Virus record (IMG/VR): IMGVR_UViG_3300048838_001106
Location: 62,001-126,000 of that record
Direction: 5' to 3' (one strand)
DNA from: a virus
DNA length: 64,000 nucleotides
This document shows, piece by piece, positions 25,765 to 33,251 of this stretch. Below the pieces are notes generated by a model, which saw only the letters and a list, made by a program, of their open reading frames with translations, had not been told where the DNA came from and did not search any database. A program made the position numbers and the translations under genes. Every line of letters starts with the position of its first letter. Within the stretch, counting starts at the first letter, position 1.

Positions 25765-25838
25765 GCGCCCATAGCTCAGTTGGTCAGAGCTGCCGGCTCA
25801 TAACCGGTTGGTCCCAGGTTCGAACCCTGGTGGGCGCA
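25765..25838 (+). tRNA. tRNA with CAU anticodon (Met or Ile2)
   Basis: A full cloverleaf of 74 bases: 7-bp acceptor (GCGCCCA/TGGGCGC), D arm, anticodon stem GCCGG/CCGGT with loop CTCATAA (anticodon CAT at 25799-25801), T arm CCAGG-TTCGAAC-CCTGG, discriminator A. CCA is not encoded. CAU may mean elongator Met or lysidine-modified Ile2; sequence alone does not settle it. A tract of T (25839-25848) follows directly. Confidence 0.95.
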
Positions 25839-25866
25839 TTTTTTTTTTCATTTTAGAGGGAAGTAC

Positions 25867-26184
25867 ATGAACGTCATTGAGTACCGATGTTCTGGGTGTG
25901 ACGCCAAGTACGCATCGTTTGCTGGCATGCCTGATGTATGTATTGTTTGCCGCGCTCCGGACATCGCAGTACACACGCGCCAGTTGACAGATTTCTCGTA
26001 TTACATGGGCGACTATGAGGGCAGATTTTACGTCGTACAAGCGGTAGGCACGCACCTCATGTTGATACCACACCACTTTGGACTCCTGAAACACATCGAG
26101 TGTGCAGGGGCGTGCGACATCATAGACCTGGAGATGTGGCCGGGCACTATCGGGTATGACGCATACGCATCAGGAGCACCATGA
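25867..26184 (+). CDS. Small zinc-ribbon protein
   Basis: A 105-residue protein with an N-terminal ribbon, CSGC (residues 8-11) and CIVC (about 25-28), in rubredoxin-like spacing, and two further Cys near residue 79-83. Starts behind AGAGGGAAGTAC. Function unknown. Confidence 0.8.
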   Translation: MNVIEYRCSGCDAKYASFAGMPDVCIVCRAPDIAVHTRQLTDFSYYMGDYEGRFYVVQAVGTHLMLIPHHFGLLKHIECAGACDIIDLEMWPGTIGYDAYASGAP

Positions 26185-26987
26185 GAACACTGCGAAGCAT
26201 TTGCATGGCCCTTCTCAAAGAAGACTTAAGGAAGTTCAATGCACAGAAAGCTGTAGCCAAGGAAGGCATGAAACAAGCGCAGAGAACATGCGATAGCGCG
26301 CTAAAGTGGAAGCACTATCCAGATTTCTGGGGGAGCCATGACAATCTTCGCACAGTTCACCTGGCGATAGCATGGTTTCGCGGGCGAACACCGATTGAAG
26401 CGGAGCGAAACCACTCGAAACACCACGAAGACTACAACACGAGAAAAATGCAACGAGCAGCGCTGCACCTCGTTGGGTACACACTGGAGAGGGCAAGAAA
26501 AATGCATGAAATCGAATTGAAAGCAAAGATACGAGCAGAAAAGAATCACACCATGATTTCCGTACCGATTGTAATGAAATCAAGACCTTATGTATGCGAA
26601 AACGACGACACACGTTACTACCACGTAAACACCGAAGCACCCGATGTGGCGGCCTTCCTCCAAGGACACGATGAAGATGTGGTACAAGCATTTGTACGCG
26701 TCATCATGCCCGACGATCTCGAATCCCTCATCAATTTCGACCCTGAGTCGTTCTACAACGTGCCTCCAGGAATATACATCTGGCGCGGCTCGGCTGTCAT
26801 AGACGAGGACGGCATCGAGTGCATGGTCGACTCTTTCACGCCACAGCCTGCATTTGAAACAACATTTCACGAGGTGATGGACGGCGGCATTGGAAACCCA
26901 AAAGCCGTGGCCAGACTCGTGCTTAATCACAAGGAAGACAACGATGCAACCGAAGACAATAATGATCTTGAGCGGGGGGACGTTTAG
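26181..26987 (+). CDS. Hypothetical protein
   Basis: A 268-residue protein, coupled to the upstream gene by ATGA. Basic helical N-terminal half (RKFNAQKAVAKEGMKQAQR) and an acidic C-terminus. No motif recognised. The last 44 bases overlap the next gene. Confidence 0.8.
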   Translation: MRTLRSICMALLKEDLRKFNAQKAVAKEGMKQAQRTCDSALKWKHYPDFWGSHDNLRTVHLAIAWFRGRTPIEAERNHSKHHEDYNTRKMQRAALHLVGYTLERARKMHEIELKAKIRAEKNHTMISVPIVMKSRPYVCENDDTRYYHVNTEAPDVAAFLQGHDEDVVQAFVRVIMPDDLESLINFDPESFYNVPPGIYIWRGSAVIDEDGIECMVDSFTPQPAFETTFHEVMDGGIGNPKAVARLVLNHKEDNDATEDNNDLERGDV

Positions 26988-28176
26988 TCCAATCAAAGCA
27001 CATCTGTCACTCGCAGCCCCCGCCTTCGGCAACACAGCTACTACGCTGAGTTCCCTGTTCTACCAACACAAAGCACTGGAAATGGCTGTAGAGACCTACT
27101 GGACTCAAATGGCCTATCCGGGCACAACCCCCATTCTGCGCACAAACAAAGACGTTGAGAATCTTGTCGACAAGTGGATTGCAGACCCAAATGTCAAAGT
27201 CATCATCATGAACGCAGCGCTGTGCGACTTCGACGCGACGGTGGTCGGGGTACCAGACGACGTCAAGCGTCTAGACAGCAGTAAGAAGTACCTTGTTGAG
27301 CTGACGCCGGCCCCAAAGATTTTGAGTAAGATTCGAAAGACGAGGAAAGACATCTTTCTGGTGGGGTTTAAGACGACAGCAGGGGCAACACCTGAAGAGC
27401 AGTTCAACAAAGGCTTGAAGCTCATGAAAGAGACGTCGTGCAATCTGGTCTTTGCAAATGACGTTGTCACACGACGCAACTTTGTTATCACTCCTGAGGA
27501 AGTGCGATACGCAGAAGGAGTAGGCGATGAAGCCAGGGATAACGCGCTCAAAGAGCTCGTAGACATGATTCTTCTTCGAACCAACCTGTCATTCACACGA
27601 TCGACAGTTATTGCAGGAGACCCTGTACCCTGGAACTCTCCCGATGTCCCAGAGTCGCTACGCACAGTGGTAGACCATATGATAGCCAGGAACGCGTACA
27701 AACCGGGCCCAACAGGTGCCACGGTAGGGCACTTCGCATGTAAGGTTGGCCCAACCACGTTCCTGACGTCACGACGAAAGACGAACTTCAACCAACTCCA
27801 CGACATTGGCCTGGTCAGAATCGAGACAGACGGCCCAGACACTGTGATTGCCTACGGCAGCAAACCAAGCGTTGGAGGACAGTCGCAGCGTATTATCTTT
27901 GAAGAGCATGACGGGCTGGACTGCATTGTCCACGCACACGTGCCGCTTCGCGAAGACCATCCTGATGACATTCCTGTGGTGTCGCAGCGCGCATACGAGT
28001 GTGGGTCACACGAGTGCGGGCAGAATACATCAAACGGGCTTAAGCAGTTTGGCAACCTCAAAGCTGTCATGCTCGACAAGCACGGCCCTAACGTTGTTTT
28101 TCATCGCGACACAGACCCACAAGAAGTCATTGATTTTATTGAGCGAAACTTTGATCTGACCAAGAAGACCGCATGA
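26944..28176 (+). CDS. CoaB-like (DFP) domain fused to class II aldolase-like domain
   Basis: A 410-residue protein from ATG 26944 behind AAGGAAG. Residues 1-215 look like the flavoprotein-family DFP/CoaB domain (phosphopantothenate-cysteine ligase): ILSGGTFSPIKAHLSLAAPA, then IIMNAALCDFDA (89-98), PAPKILSKIR (122-131), FLVGFK, and LVFANDV (168-174). Residues about 250-410 look like a class II aldolase/adducin domain: CIVHAHVP with His330 and His332, and VMLDKHGPNVVF with His380. Known CoaB acts in coenzyme A synthesis; class II aldolases cleave or isomerise phosphorylated sugars. The fused activity is unknown and both assignments are from motifs only. Confidence 0.82.
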   Translation: MQPKTIMILSGGTFSPIKAHLSLAAPAFGNTATTLSSLFYQHKALEMAVETYWTQMAYPGTTPILRTNKDVENLVDKWIADPNVKVIIMNAALCDFDATVVGVPDDVKRLDSSKKYLVELTPAPKILSKIRKTRKDIFLVGFKTTAGATPEEQFNKGLKLMKETSCNLVFANDVVTRRNFVITPEEVRYAEGVGDEARDNALKELVDMILLRTNLSFTRSTVIAGDPVPWNSPDVPESLRTVVDHMIARNAYKPGPTGATVGHFACKVGPTTFLTSRRKTNFNQLHDIGLVRIETDGPDTVIAYGSKPSVGGQSQRIIFEEHDGLDCIVHAHVPLREDHPDDIPVVSQRAYECGSHECGQNTSNGLKQFGNLKAVMLDKHGPNVVFHRDTDPQEVIDFIERNFDLTKKTA

Positions 28177-28469
28177 ACACAGACATCACAACGAGAAATG
28201 TTACCGAAGCTGCCAGGGCCTTCATCAAGGAGTCAGAGCAGGCTGTCTCAAGCCCAAATTGTCTGAGCGACAACTCGAGACTAAGAGTCCTTCTTGCACA
28301 GGCAAATGAGATTTTAGACGTGCTGCTCACAGACAGGGAATCTGTGATTGGACACATGAAGTACATCTCAACTGTTCTCACGGAGCTACATGACAAAGCT
28401 GAAGGTGTCCAGGACACTCTGGAGACGTACATGAAACAAAACAATGTCAAGCAGGGGGGTCAGCGATGA
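28173..28469 (+). CDS. Small helical protein
   Basis: A 98-residue helical protein, ATGA-coupled to the CoaB-like gene. No motif recognised. Confidence 0.8.
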   Translation: MNTDITTRNVTEAARAFIKESEQAVSSPNCLSDNSRLRVLLAQANEILDVLLTDRESVIGHMKYISTVLTELHDKAEGVQDTLETYMKQNNVKQGGQR

Positions 28470-28672
28470 TAGAAGAGAAGAAAGAATACAGCCTGAAGTG
28501 CGACAAGTGCGGCAAGCGGTGGCCTACGACACGTTTCCACGGCCCATGGCTGGAGTCACGGGACGAGCTCATAACCAAGGCGCGAGACGACGGCTGGGAT
28601 GCCAGCTATGTAGATGACGCAGCGCTGTGCGAAGAGCATGCGGTAAACGAGGCAGAACATGGACCAACGTGA
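28466..28672 (+). CDS. Small CxxC protein
   Basis: A 68-residue protein with CDKCGKRW (residues 12-19) and CEEH (about 55-58), which could form a CxxC...CxxH zinc site. ATGA-coupled. Confidence 0.78.
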   Translation: MIEEKKEYSLKCDKCGKRWPTTRFHGPWLESRDELITKARDDGWDASYVDDAALCEEHAVNEAEHGPT

Positions 28673-28853
28673 CGCAAAGAAGTACGCGCTCGGCATCGCA
28701 GTAACACAGTTAGACGCCTATCTGCTGGGAGATGACACGTCCTTCAGTGAGAAAGACAAGAAGAAAGTGCACAGCGAAGTTCGAAAGATTCGAGACAGGC
28801 TTCGGGACCGGCTCGACGTTCTAAATACAGAGTACAAAAAGGCGCACACATGA
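28659..28853 (+). CDS. Small helical protein
   Basis: A 64-residue, strongly charged helical protein (KKVHSEVRKIRDRLRDRLD). No family recognised. Confidence 0.75.
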   Translation: MDQRDAKKYALGIAVTQLDAYLLGDDTSFSEKDKKKVHSEVRKIRDRLRDRLDVLNTEYKKAHT

Positions 28854-29110
28854 AATGGCGTATCACAGTAGACCACGTCGAATACAAGACAGACGACCTC
28901 GCAGTTTCCTGCACCTATGATGACAAGTTAAACGGCACTCTCACTCCGTTTCGTATGTATGACGACGATGACACGCTATACTACGAAGGAGAAGGAGACT
29001 TTTACAACAACAACGTGACCGGATTCGAGCCTCTAGATGACTACGGCATGCCCAATGCTGGGTGTACACGCATCGACTGGTTCGAAAACGGCAAATGGAA
29101 CATCCTATGA
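28850..29110 (+). CDS. Small acidic protein
   Basis: An 86-residue acidic protein (MYDDDDTLYYEGEGDFYNNN), coupled by ATGA on both sides. Unknown function. Confidence 0.78.
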   Translation: MKWRITVDHVEYKTDDLAVSCTYDDKLNGTLTPFRMYDDDDTLYYEGEGDFYNNNVTGFEPLDDYGMPNAGCTRIDWFENGKWNIL

Positions 29111-29433
29111 AATACACAACCTTACTTCTACTCGCCCTTGCCACCGCCTGCACACCGTCTCCAGACTACGAGCACATCGCAGAGGCGCGGTCCATCGAAC
29201 GCAATACCAGTCTTCTGGTCTCGATCGAGATGATGAACAGATCTGGACAGGATGTCATGCTGCTGTGCCTCATTGAGGACGAGGCGGACATGAAAAAACA
29301 GAGCGACGGGCGGTATAGCGCTGATTTGGTGTGTCGCCACCCGAAATTCACTATCCGGGTGTCGGTGAAAGACGCCAAGCTTAACAAAGATGGGCTTAGC
29401 GAGCTGGATGTAGTAGCAGTGAAGCTCATCTGA
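29107..29433 (+). CDS. Lipoprotein
   Basis: A 108-residue protein. The N-terminus MKYTTLLLLALATACTPSP is a signal peptide with lipobox LATA-C (Cys about residue 16). It would be lipidated and held in the inner or outer membrane of a Gram-negative host. Roles of phage lipoproteins include outer spanins and superinfection exclusion; neither can be chosen here because it lies away from the lysis genes. A strong terminator follows. Confidence 0.85.
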   Translation: MKYTTLLLLALATACTPSPDYEHIAEARSIERNTSLLVSIEMMNRSGQDVMLLCLIEDEADMKKQSDGRYSADLVCRHPKFTIRVSVKDAKLNKDGLSELDVVAVKLI

Positions 29434-29451
29434 CCCCCCAGCGAGAAAAGT

Positions 29452-29473
29452 AGCGCGCTTCGCGCGCTTTTTT
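29452..29473 (+). terminator. Rho-independent terminator
   Basis: AGCGCGC/GCGCGCT stem with TTC loop and six Ts. Confidence 0.9.
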
Positions 29474-29539
29474 AGCACGATATTGCAAAGTAAACCGAGC
29501 GTGTGCTAAGCAAACGCAAACACAACACGAGGTTTTTCG

Positions 29540-30055
29540 ATGAGTCCAGAAGGATACGCGTCGTGGTGCTTAAACACCATCCGAAGAGACATCTCTGAAG
29601 ACCGAATTCCACTGTACATTAACTTTTCTGGCCGCACTGAACTAGGTGAAGTCCAGGAACACATTGTTCGAGGCATGCGCGGCGCTGAAAAGCACGACGA
29701 CAGTAAGCTCAAGGAAGAATTGGGGGATGTGGCGTTCCTGTTGTACGCCAAATGCGCGCTGACACGCGCAAATCTCGCCCATGACTGGGACACATCTGGA
29801 AAAATACAGAAAAGACCCGGAATCTCGCGCATCATAAACACACTTTGCCTTCTTAACGAGGCTGACCAGTGCGCTGAGCGCCTCTCAGAGGCATTTCGTC
29901 GCGATTCACGTCCCGAAGTGTACGTAGAGTACCTCGATCGCCTATGCACCTGTCTAGGTTGGAGCATGCCAGACGTTGTTTTCCTGAATCGCGTCAAAAT
30001 CGTGCAGCGAATCTCCAATGGGACACTAATTAACAAGGAAAACAGGACAACATGA
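29540..30055 (+). CDS. MazG-like nucleotide pyrophosphohydrolase
   Basis: A 171-residue protein. ELGEVQEHIVRGMRGAEKHD (about residues 34-53) followed by LKEELGDVAFLLYAK carries the MazG ExxE...EExxD metal-binding pattern. LGWSMPDVVFLNRVKIVQR fits the C-terminal helix of the family. It would cleave NTPs or dNTPs to NMP and PPi. A second member of the broader family (24696-25013) lies 5 kb upstream. First gene after the terminator at 29473. Confidence 0.8.
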   Translation: MSPEGYASWCLNTIRRDISEDRIPLYINFSGRTELGEVQEHIVRGMRGAEKHDDSKLKEELGDVAFLLYAKCALTRANLAHDWDTSGKIQKRPGISRIINTLCLLNEADQCAERLSEAFRRDSRPEVYVEYLDRLCTCLGWSMPDVVFLNRVKIVQRISNGTLINKENRTT

Positions 30056-30360
30056 CTCAAGACGACTACTGGGACATCACAACTACACAGGCTGCGGGCA
30101 TTCCATTGTGGAAAGTCGGCAAACGAACAACAATCAAAACAACTCACCACAAAGAGGACACCGAAATCATGGCAAACCCAGACAAAGTCTACTTTTTGGC
30201 AAAAAAAGACGAGCTCAGACAGTTTCGTGAACAATGTGAGCACGTCGCGAAGTCAATGCACGCGCACAGCTCTTTTCATCTGCACAAAGATGTCTTGAAC
30301 GACTATGAACGCCTTCTGTTGGAAGAAGAGGAGCGCCGTGACACAAGATCCGAGACTTGA
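30052..30360 (+). CDS. Hypothetical protein
   Basis: A 102-residue protein, ATGA-coupled to the MazG-like gene. An internal start (ATG 30169) would give a 63-residue helical protein; I keep the longer form. No motif recognised. Confidence 0.65.
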   Translation: MTQDDYWDITTTQAAGIPLWKVGKRTTIKTTHHKEDTEIMANPDKVYFLAKKDELRQFREQCEHVAKSMHAHSSFHLHKDVLNDYERLLLEEEERRDTRSET

Positions 30361-30868
30361 AGACCTCCGACGGCAGCTAAAAGCCGGATTATTCACGCGA
30401 GACATTGCAAAACTATGGAGGTGCTCACAAGCGACTGTCAATTACTGGATTCGCAAAGATCCAGAGCTTGTTCGGCTCAGGGACCGCACGTTTCCGGCGA
30501 GAAAACGCACCACACGCAAAGTAAGCGACTTTATGTTGCAGAAATACATAGAAGATGGCTGGACACACAAGCGCATAGCTGCGTTTACAGGCATGCACCT
30601 GTCCACGATACAGCGACGCATGAAAAAGGCACCACACCTTGAAATCTTGTACGAAGAAACCGCGCATCTTCGAATAAACCGAGCAAAACTTCGAAAAAGC
30701 GCGAGAGAACAGCATGTACCAGAAATTGCCAGGCTCACGTGTCAAGGCTACACCTTAAAAGACATTGCGAAGATGCGTGGCCTCACCAAAAGCAAAGTAA
30801 CTCACATAAAAAGAGAATTCAGAGAATTGTTTCTGCATTACATGGAGACATTCAATGGCCAGACATGA
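30338..30868 (+). CDS. Triple helix-turn-helix DNA-binding protein
   Basis: A 176-residue basic protein from GTG 30338 behind GAGGAGCGCC. Three repeats of about 50-60 residues each hold a resolvase/homeo-like HTH: FTRDIAKLWRCSQATVNYW, THKRIAAFTGMHLSTIQRR, and TLKDIAKMRGLTKSKVTHIK. Three HTH units in tandem with nothing else suggest a sequence-specific regulator or a terminator/packaging DNA-binding protein. It immediately precedes the block of genes with their own promoters. Confidence 0.82.
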   Translation: MTQDPRLEDLRRQLKAGLFTRDIAKLWRCSQATVNYWIRKDPELVRLRDRTFPARKRTTRKVSDFMLQKYIEDGWTHKRIAAFTGMHLSTIQRRMKKAPHLEILYEETAHLRINRAKLRKSAREQHVPEIARLTCQGYTLKDIAKMRGLTKSKVTHIKREFRELFLHYMETFNGQT

Positions 30869-31106
30869 TTGGACACAGGAACACCTGTTCGGCGCATACA
30901 TCATGAAAACAATGGAGATACTTTCTCTGAGCGAAGAACAGAACAACTCTGAAGAAGCTGACAAGATCCGAGAAGACATGGAAAATCTCTGGAATGACAT
31001 GGAACCAGAAACGGTAACTAAACTGCGCCCGGTATTGGGGCAACTAGGAGCGTTCTCTATTGTCCAGGACACTGTGCTTCATTACACAACCTTGTTTCAC
31101 AAATGA
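30855..31106 (+). CDS. Small acidic protein
   Basis: An 83-residue helical acidic protein overlapping the triple-HTH gene by 14 bases. No family recognised; the pairing could be functional. Confidence 0.7.
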   Translation: MARHDWTQEHLFGAYIMKTMEILSLSEEQNNSEEADKIREDMENLWNDMEPETVTKLRPVLGQLGAFSIVQDTVLHYTTLFHK

Positions 31107-31154
31107 ATGACACAAAACGGGTATAAGAACTTGTAATGAACAATGGAGTTCATT
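31098..31154 (+). promoter_or_regulatory. Promoter P1 with 5' stem-loop
   Basis: CACAAAT (31098-31104), 17-base spacer, TATAAG within GGTATAAGAA (31120-31129), then a 7-bp stem AATGAAC/GTTCATT (31135-31141 with 31148-31154). It drives the P-loop kinase gene. Confidence 0.72.
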
Positions 31155-31170
31155 TGAGCAAGGAGACAAC

Positions 31171-31695
31171 ATGTTTGTCATTCTTATGCAAGGACTTCCA
31201 GGCTCGGGTAAGTCCACAACCGTCGAGGGCCTTCGCCAGGCCCTTGAACAAAGTGACTACAAAGTAGTCGTCGTCTCCGCAGACGACTACTTTGTAGACG
31301 CATCTGGCGTCTACAACTTCGATCCGTCGAAGATCGTAGACGCCCACGCCCAGTGCCAGCTGAAATTTCAGGTGGCACTGGATAGTGATGAAGTAGAGTG
31401 CATCATCGTCGACAACACCAACACTCAGTGTTGGGAAGCGAAGCCATACGTGGAGATGGCTTCGCGAGTCGACTGCGCCGTCATCGTCGTTGAGGTCCAC
31501 ACAGACCTCGACGACGAGGCGCTCGCCGCGCGTAACACGCACGGCGTACCCGTGGGAGCCATTGCAGCCATGCGAGCACGCATGGAGCCCCTCTGCAGAG
31601 ACGATGCTCCCAGCATCGTCATGGGAGGAACGGTGGTCTCTAGACCCATCGCTACTTCCCGTATCCTGGCAAGCAAGGCTCCCTGGGAGTCTTGA
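31171..31695 (+). CDS. P-loop kinase, N4BP2-like
   Basis: A 174-residue protein. Walker A GLPGSGKST (residues 8-16), SADDYFVD near 36, IVDNTNTQCWEAKPYVEMA (about 80-98) and a late VPVGAIAAMRARM match the AAA/polynucleotide-kinase-like group typified by the kinase domain of N4BP2. Substrates may be 5' ends of nucleic acid or small molecules. Monocistronic between promoter P1 and a terminator. Confidence 0.88.
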   Translation: MFVILMQGLPGSGKSTTVEGLRQALEQSDYKVVVVSADDYFVDASGVYNFDPSKIVDAHAQCQLKFQVALDSDEVECIIVDNTNTQCWEAKPYVEMASRVDCAVIVVEVHTDLDDEALAARNTHGVPVGAIAAMRARMEPLCRDDAPSIVMGGTVVSRPIATSRILASKAPWES

Positions 31696-31722
31696 ATTGC
31701 CACCCCACGCACAGAGAGCCGC

Positions 31723-31764
31723 GCCGCGCATACCTTTCCTCCAGGGTGTGCGCGGCTTTTTTTT
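31723..31764 (+). terminator. Rho-independent terminator
   Basis: GCCGCGCA/TGCGCGGC stem (31723-31730 with 31749-31756) and eight Ts. Confidence 0.88.
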
Positions 31765-31786
31765 CGCATGGAGTAGGGAGATAGTT

Positions 31787-32161
31787 ATGGAATACTCAGA
31801 AAAAACCCACGCCCTCGGTGAGGAGCTGGACAGAATCAGCGAGCCTTACCACAAGGTAAAAGCTCGGCTTGCAGCGCACACCGAGGCCATGGAGCAAAAA
31901 GCGGAAGGGGACATCTTTCATGTTCCGAGCTTTGAAGACATTCTTCTCGCCGCCCGTCTTGAAAGGCGCTACGCAGCGTTACACACGGACTACACCGCGG
32001 CTCTCGAAGCCTACCGCGAAAGCAAGTGGGCCGAAGAGAGGGCGAATCCGGACTACGATCCGGTGGCAGAGTTCTTTGACGGGCTCGAGCTAGACCACCC
32101 TGACACGCAAATCTACTCCTACCGAGTTGGCGGGGAGGATGGGTGGCAGAGGGTTAAGTAG
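31787..32161 (+). CDS. Helical hypothetical protein
   Basis: A 124-residue charged protein, probably coiled coil (RLERRYAALHTDYTAALEAY). Start at ATG 31787 behind AGGGAG. It lies between two terminators with no visible promoter of its own. Confidence 0.75.
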   Translation: MEYSEKTHALGEELDRISEPYHKVKARLAAHTEAMEQKAEGDIFHVPSFEDILLAARLERRYAALHTDYTAALEAYRESKWAEERANPDYDPVAEFFDGLELDHPDTQIYSYRVGGEDGWQRVK

Positions 32162-32206
32162 ATCAGTCGCAAAGCGCTCGAAGGTCTTTAAGGTTCAGCA
32201 CTTTCC

Positions 32207-32232
32207 AGGGACAATTCCGTCCCTCTTTTTTA
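32207..32232 (+). terminator. Rho-independent terminator
   Basis: AGGGAC/GTCCCT with AATTCC loop, then C and seven Ts. Confidence 0.88.
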
Positions 32233-32235
32233 GGT

Positions 32236-32299
32236 CACAAATCGGGGGCATGGAACGGGTATAAGAACATGATCAATCGACACAATTAAGTGTCTGATC
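32236..32299 (+). promoter_or_regulatory. Promoter P2 with 5' stem-loop
   Basis: CACAAAT (32236-32242), 17-base spacer, TATAAG in GGTATAAGAA (32258-32267). The leader has a two-part stem: GATC/GATC and GACAC/GTGTC (32271-32299). Confidence 0.72.
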
Positions 32300-32313
32300 T
32301 ATAAGGAGTTCTT

Positions 32314-32559
32314 ATGTCGAAATTCAATCCTGCAGATTATGAGACGGTTGTGTCCCCTGAGGGGCTTGAGCTAGAGATGGCTCAAGTCGCGATGCGCAGG
32401 GAGGAGGAGCGAAAGCTCTGGCGCCCCCCGCATCCCGACGACTTAGCCGAGATGGAGGAAGAGCGGGAGGAGGAGGCGTACCAGCGCCGTCTACAAATGG
32501 AGGACGAGGCGCTCGAGCGCCACCTAGACCGGCAGCTCTGGAAAGAGCAGCTGGATTAG
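32314..32559 (+). CDS. Small highly charged helical protein
   Basis: An 81-residue protein, mostly Glu/Arg (EMEEEREEEAYQRRLQMEDE), likely one long helix or coiled coil. ATG behind AAGGAG. Own promoter P2. Function unknown. Confidence 0.8.
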   Translation: MSKFNPADYETVVSPEGLELEMAQVAMRREEERKLWRPPHPDDLAEMEEEREEEAYQRRLQMEDEALERHLDRQLWKEQLD

Positions 32560-32583
32560 CTCCTCGGGTTTCCTTCTACACCA

Positions 32584-32604
32584 GCGCTCCTGCGCCTTCT
32601 TTTT
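32584..32604 (+). terminator. Weak terminator
   Basis: GCGC/GCGC stem with TCCT loop followed by CTTCTTTTT. Confidence 0.5.
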
Positions 32605-32608
32605 AGCT

Positions 32609-32640
32609 CACAAATTCCACACCCAATACTGGTGCAAGAA
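32609..32640 (+). promoter_or_regulatory. Degenerate copy of the promoter motif (P3')
   Basis: CACAAAT (32609-32615), exactly 17 bases, then TGCAAG in GGTGCAAGAA (32631-32640). The upstream box and spacing are perfect but the second box has two changes. It lies 37 bases upstream of P3 and may be a decayed or alternative promoter. Confidence 0.4.
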
Positions 32641-32646
32641 GCTGCG

Positions 32647-32708
32647 CAGAAATCGAAGACAAGAGCTGGTATAAGTTTGTGCAGACCATTGAAATAGATC
32701 GATGTCTG
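32647..32708 (+). promoter_or_regulatory. Promoter P3 with 5' stem-loop
   Basis: CAGAAAT (32647-32653), 16-base spacer, TGGTATAAG (32667-32675) giving an extended -10 form. The leader pairs CAGACCAT with ATGTCTG (32682-32708) with one bulge. Confidence 0.65.
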
Positions 32709-32724
32709 ATAATCGGAGCACGAT

Positions 32725-33171
32725 ATGAGTGACGTAAAGAAAGGGTTTAACATCACGGTCGGTGTAGTACTGGCACTGATCTTTGCATTTGTGATTCTCC
32801 CAACAGGAGCCTGTGTGGGGTGCATGGTTCTTGGAGCCGGCTCTGCTGGGGTTGCCGAAGCCAACAGGCAGGTTGAGCAAGAGAAGCTCGGTCCAGAAAT
32901 CGAATTCAGCGGACTGGACTTTAAGGTGATTCCAAAAGGGCAGACAATTAGTGACGTGGCCTACAAGTTCACTGTCGTCAACAATCGCGACACAGAACTT
33001 ACCAAGTCATTCGGTGTCAAATTCCTGGACGCTGAGGGATTTCCCGTCGTTGAAGACACGCTCCTATTTGAGACTATTCCAGCGAGGTCTAGGCGCGTTG
33101 TTACAGGAGCACGCCTGGTGAAAAACCACCTGGCTGAAGCGGCACAGAGCATGAACGTAGAGGAAAAGTAG
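32725..33171 (+). CDS. Membrane-anchored protein
   Basis: A 148-residue protein with one transmembrane segment at residues 9-40 (TVGVVLALIFAFVILPTG) containing a CVGC motif at its outer end, then an extracytoplasmic-looking beta domain (VAYKFTVVNNRDTELTKSF) of the FxxL/LEA-like type. Monocistronic behind P3. It could act in the envelope, for example in exclusion. Confidence 0.78.
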   Translation: MSDVKKGFNITVGVVLALIFAFVILPTGACVGCMVLGAGSAGVAEANRQVEQEKLGPEIEFSGLDFKVIPKGQTISDVAYKFTVVNNRDTELTKSFGVKFLDAEGFPVVEDTLLFETIPARSRRVVTGARLVKNHLAEAAQSMNVEEK

Positions 33172-33176
33172 CACCA

Positions 33177-33232
33177 CAGAAAACCAACACGGCGATCTGG
33201 TATAAGAAGTTGTAATGAACAATGAAGTTCAT
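33177..33232 (+). promoter_or_regulatory. Promoter P4 with 5' stem-loop
   Basis: CAGAAAA (33177-33183), 17-base spacer, TGGTATAAG with GGTATAAGAA at 33199-33208. The leader repeats the P1 leader almost exactly (ATGAAC/GTTCAT, 33215-33232). Confidence 0.7.
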
Positions 33233-33251
33233 ACACACCAATGGAGTTCTT

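Noticed and set aside
25798-26094. Minus-strand frame starting over the tRNA (ending PPGFEPGTNRL)
   Set aside because: This peptide pattern is the well-known artefact of reading antisense to a tRNA gene.
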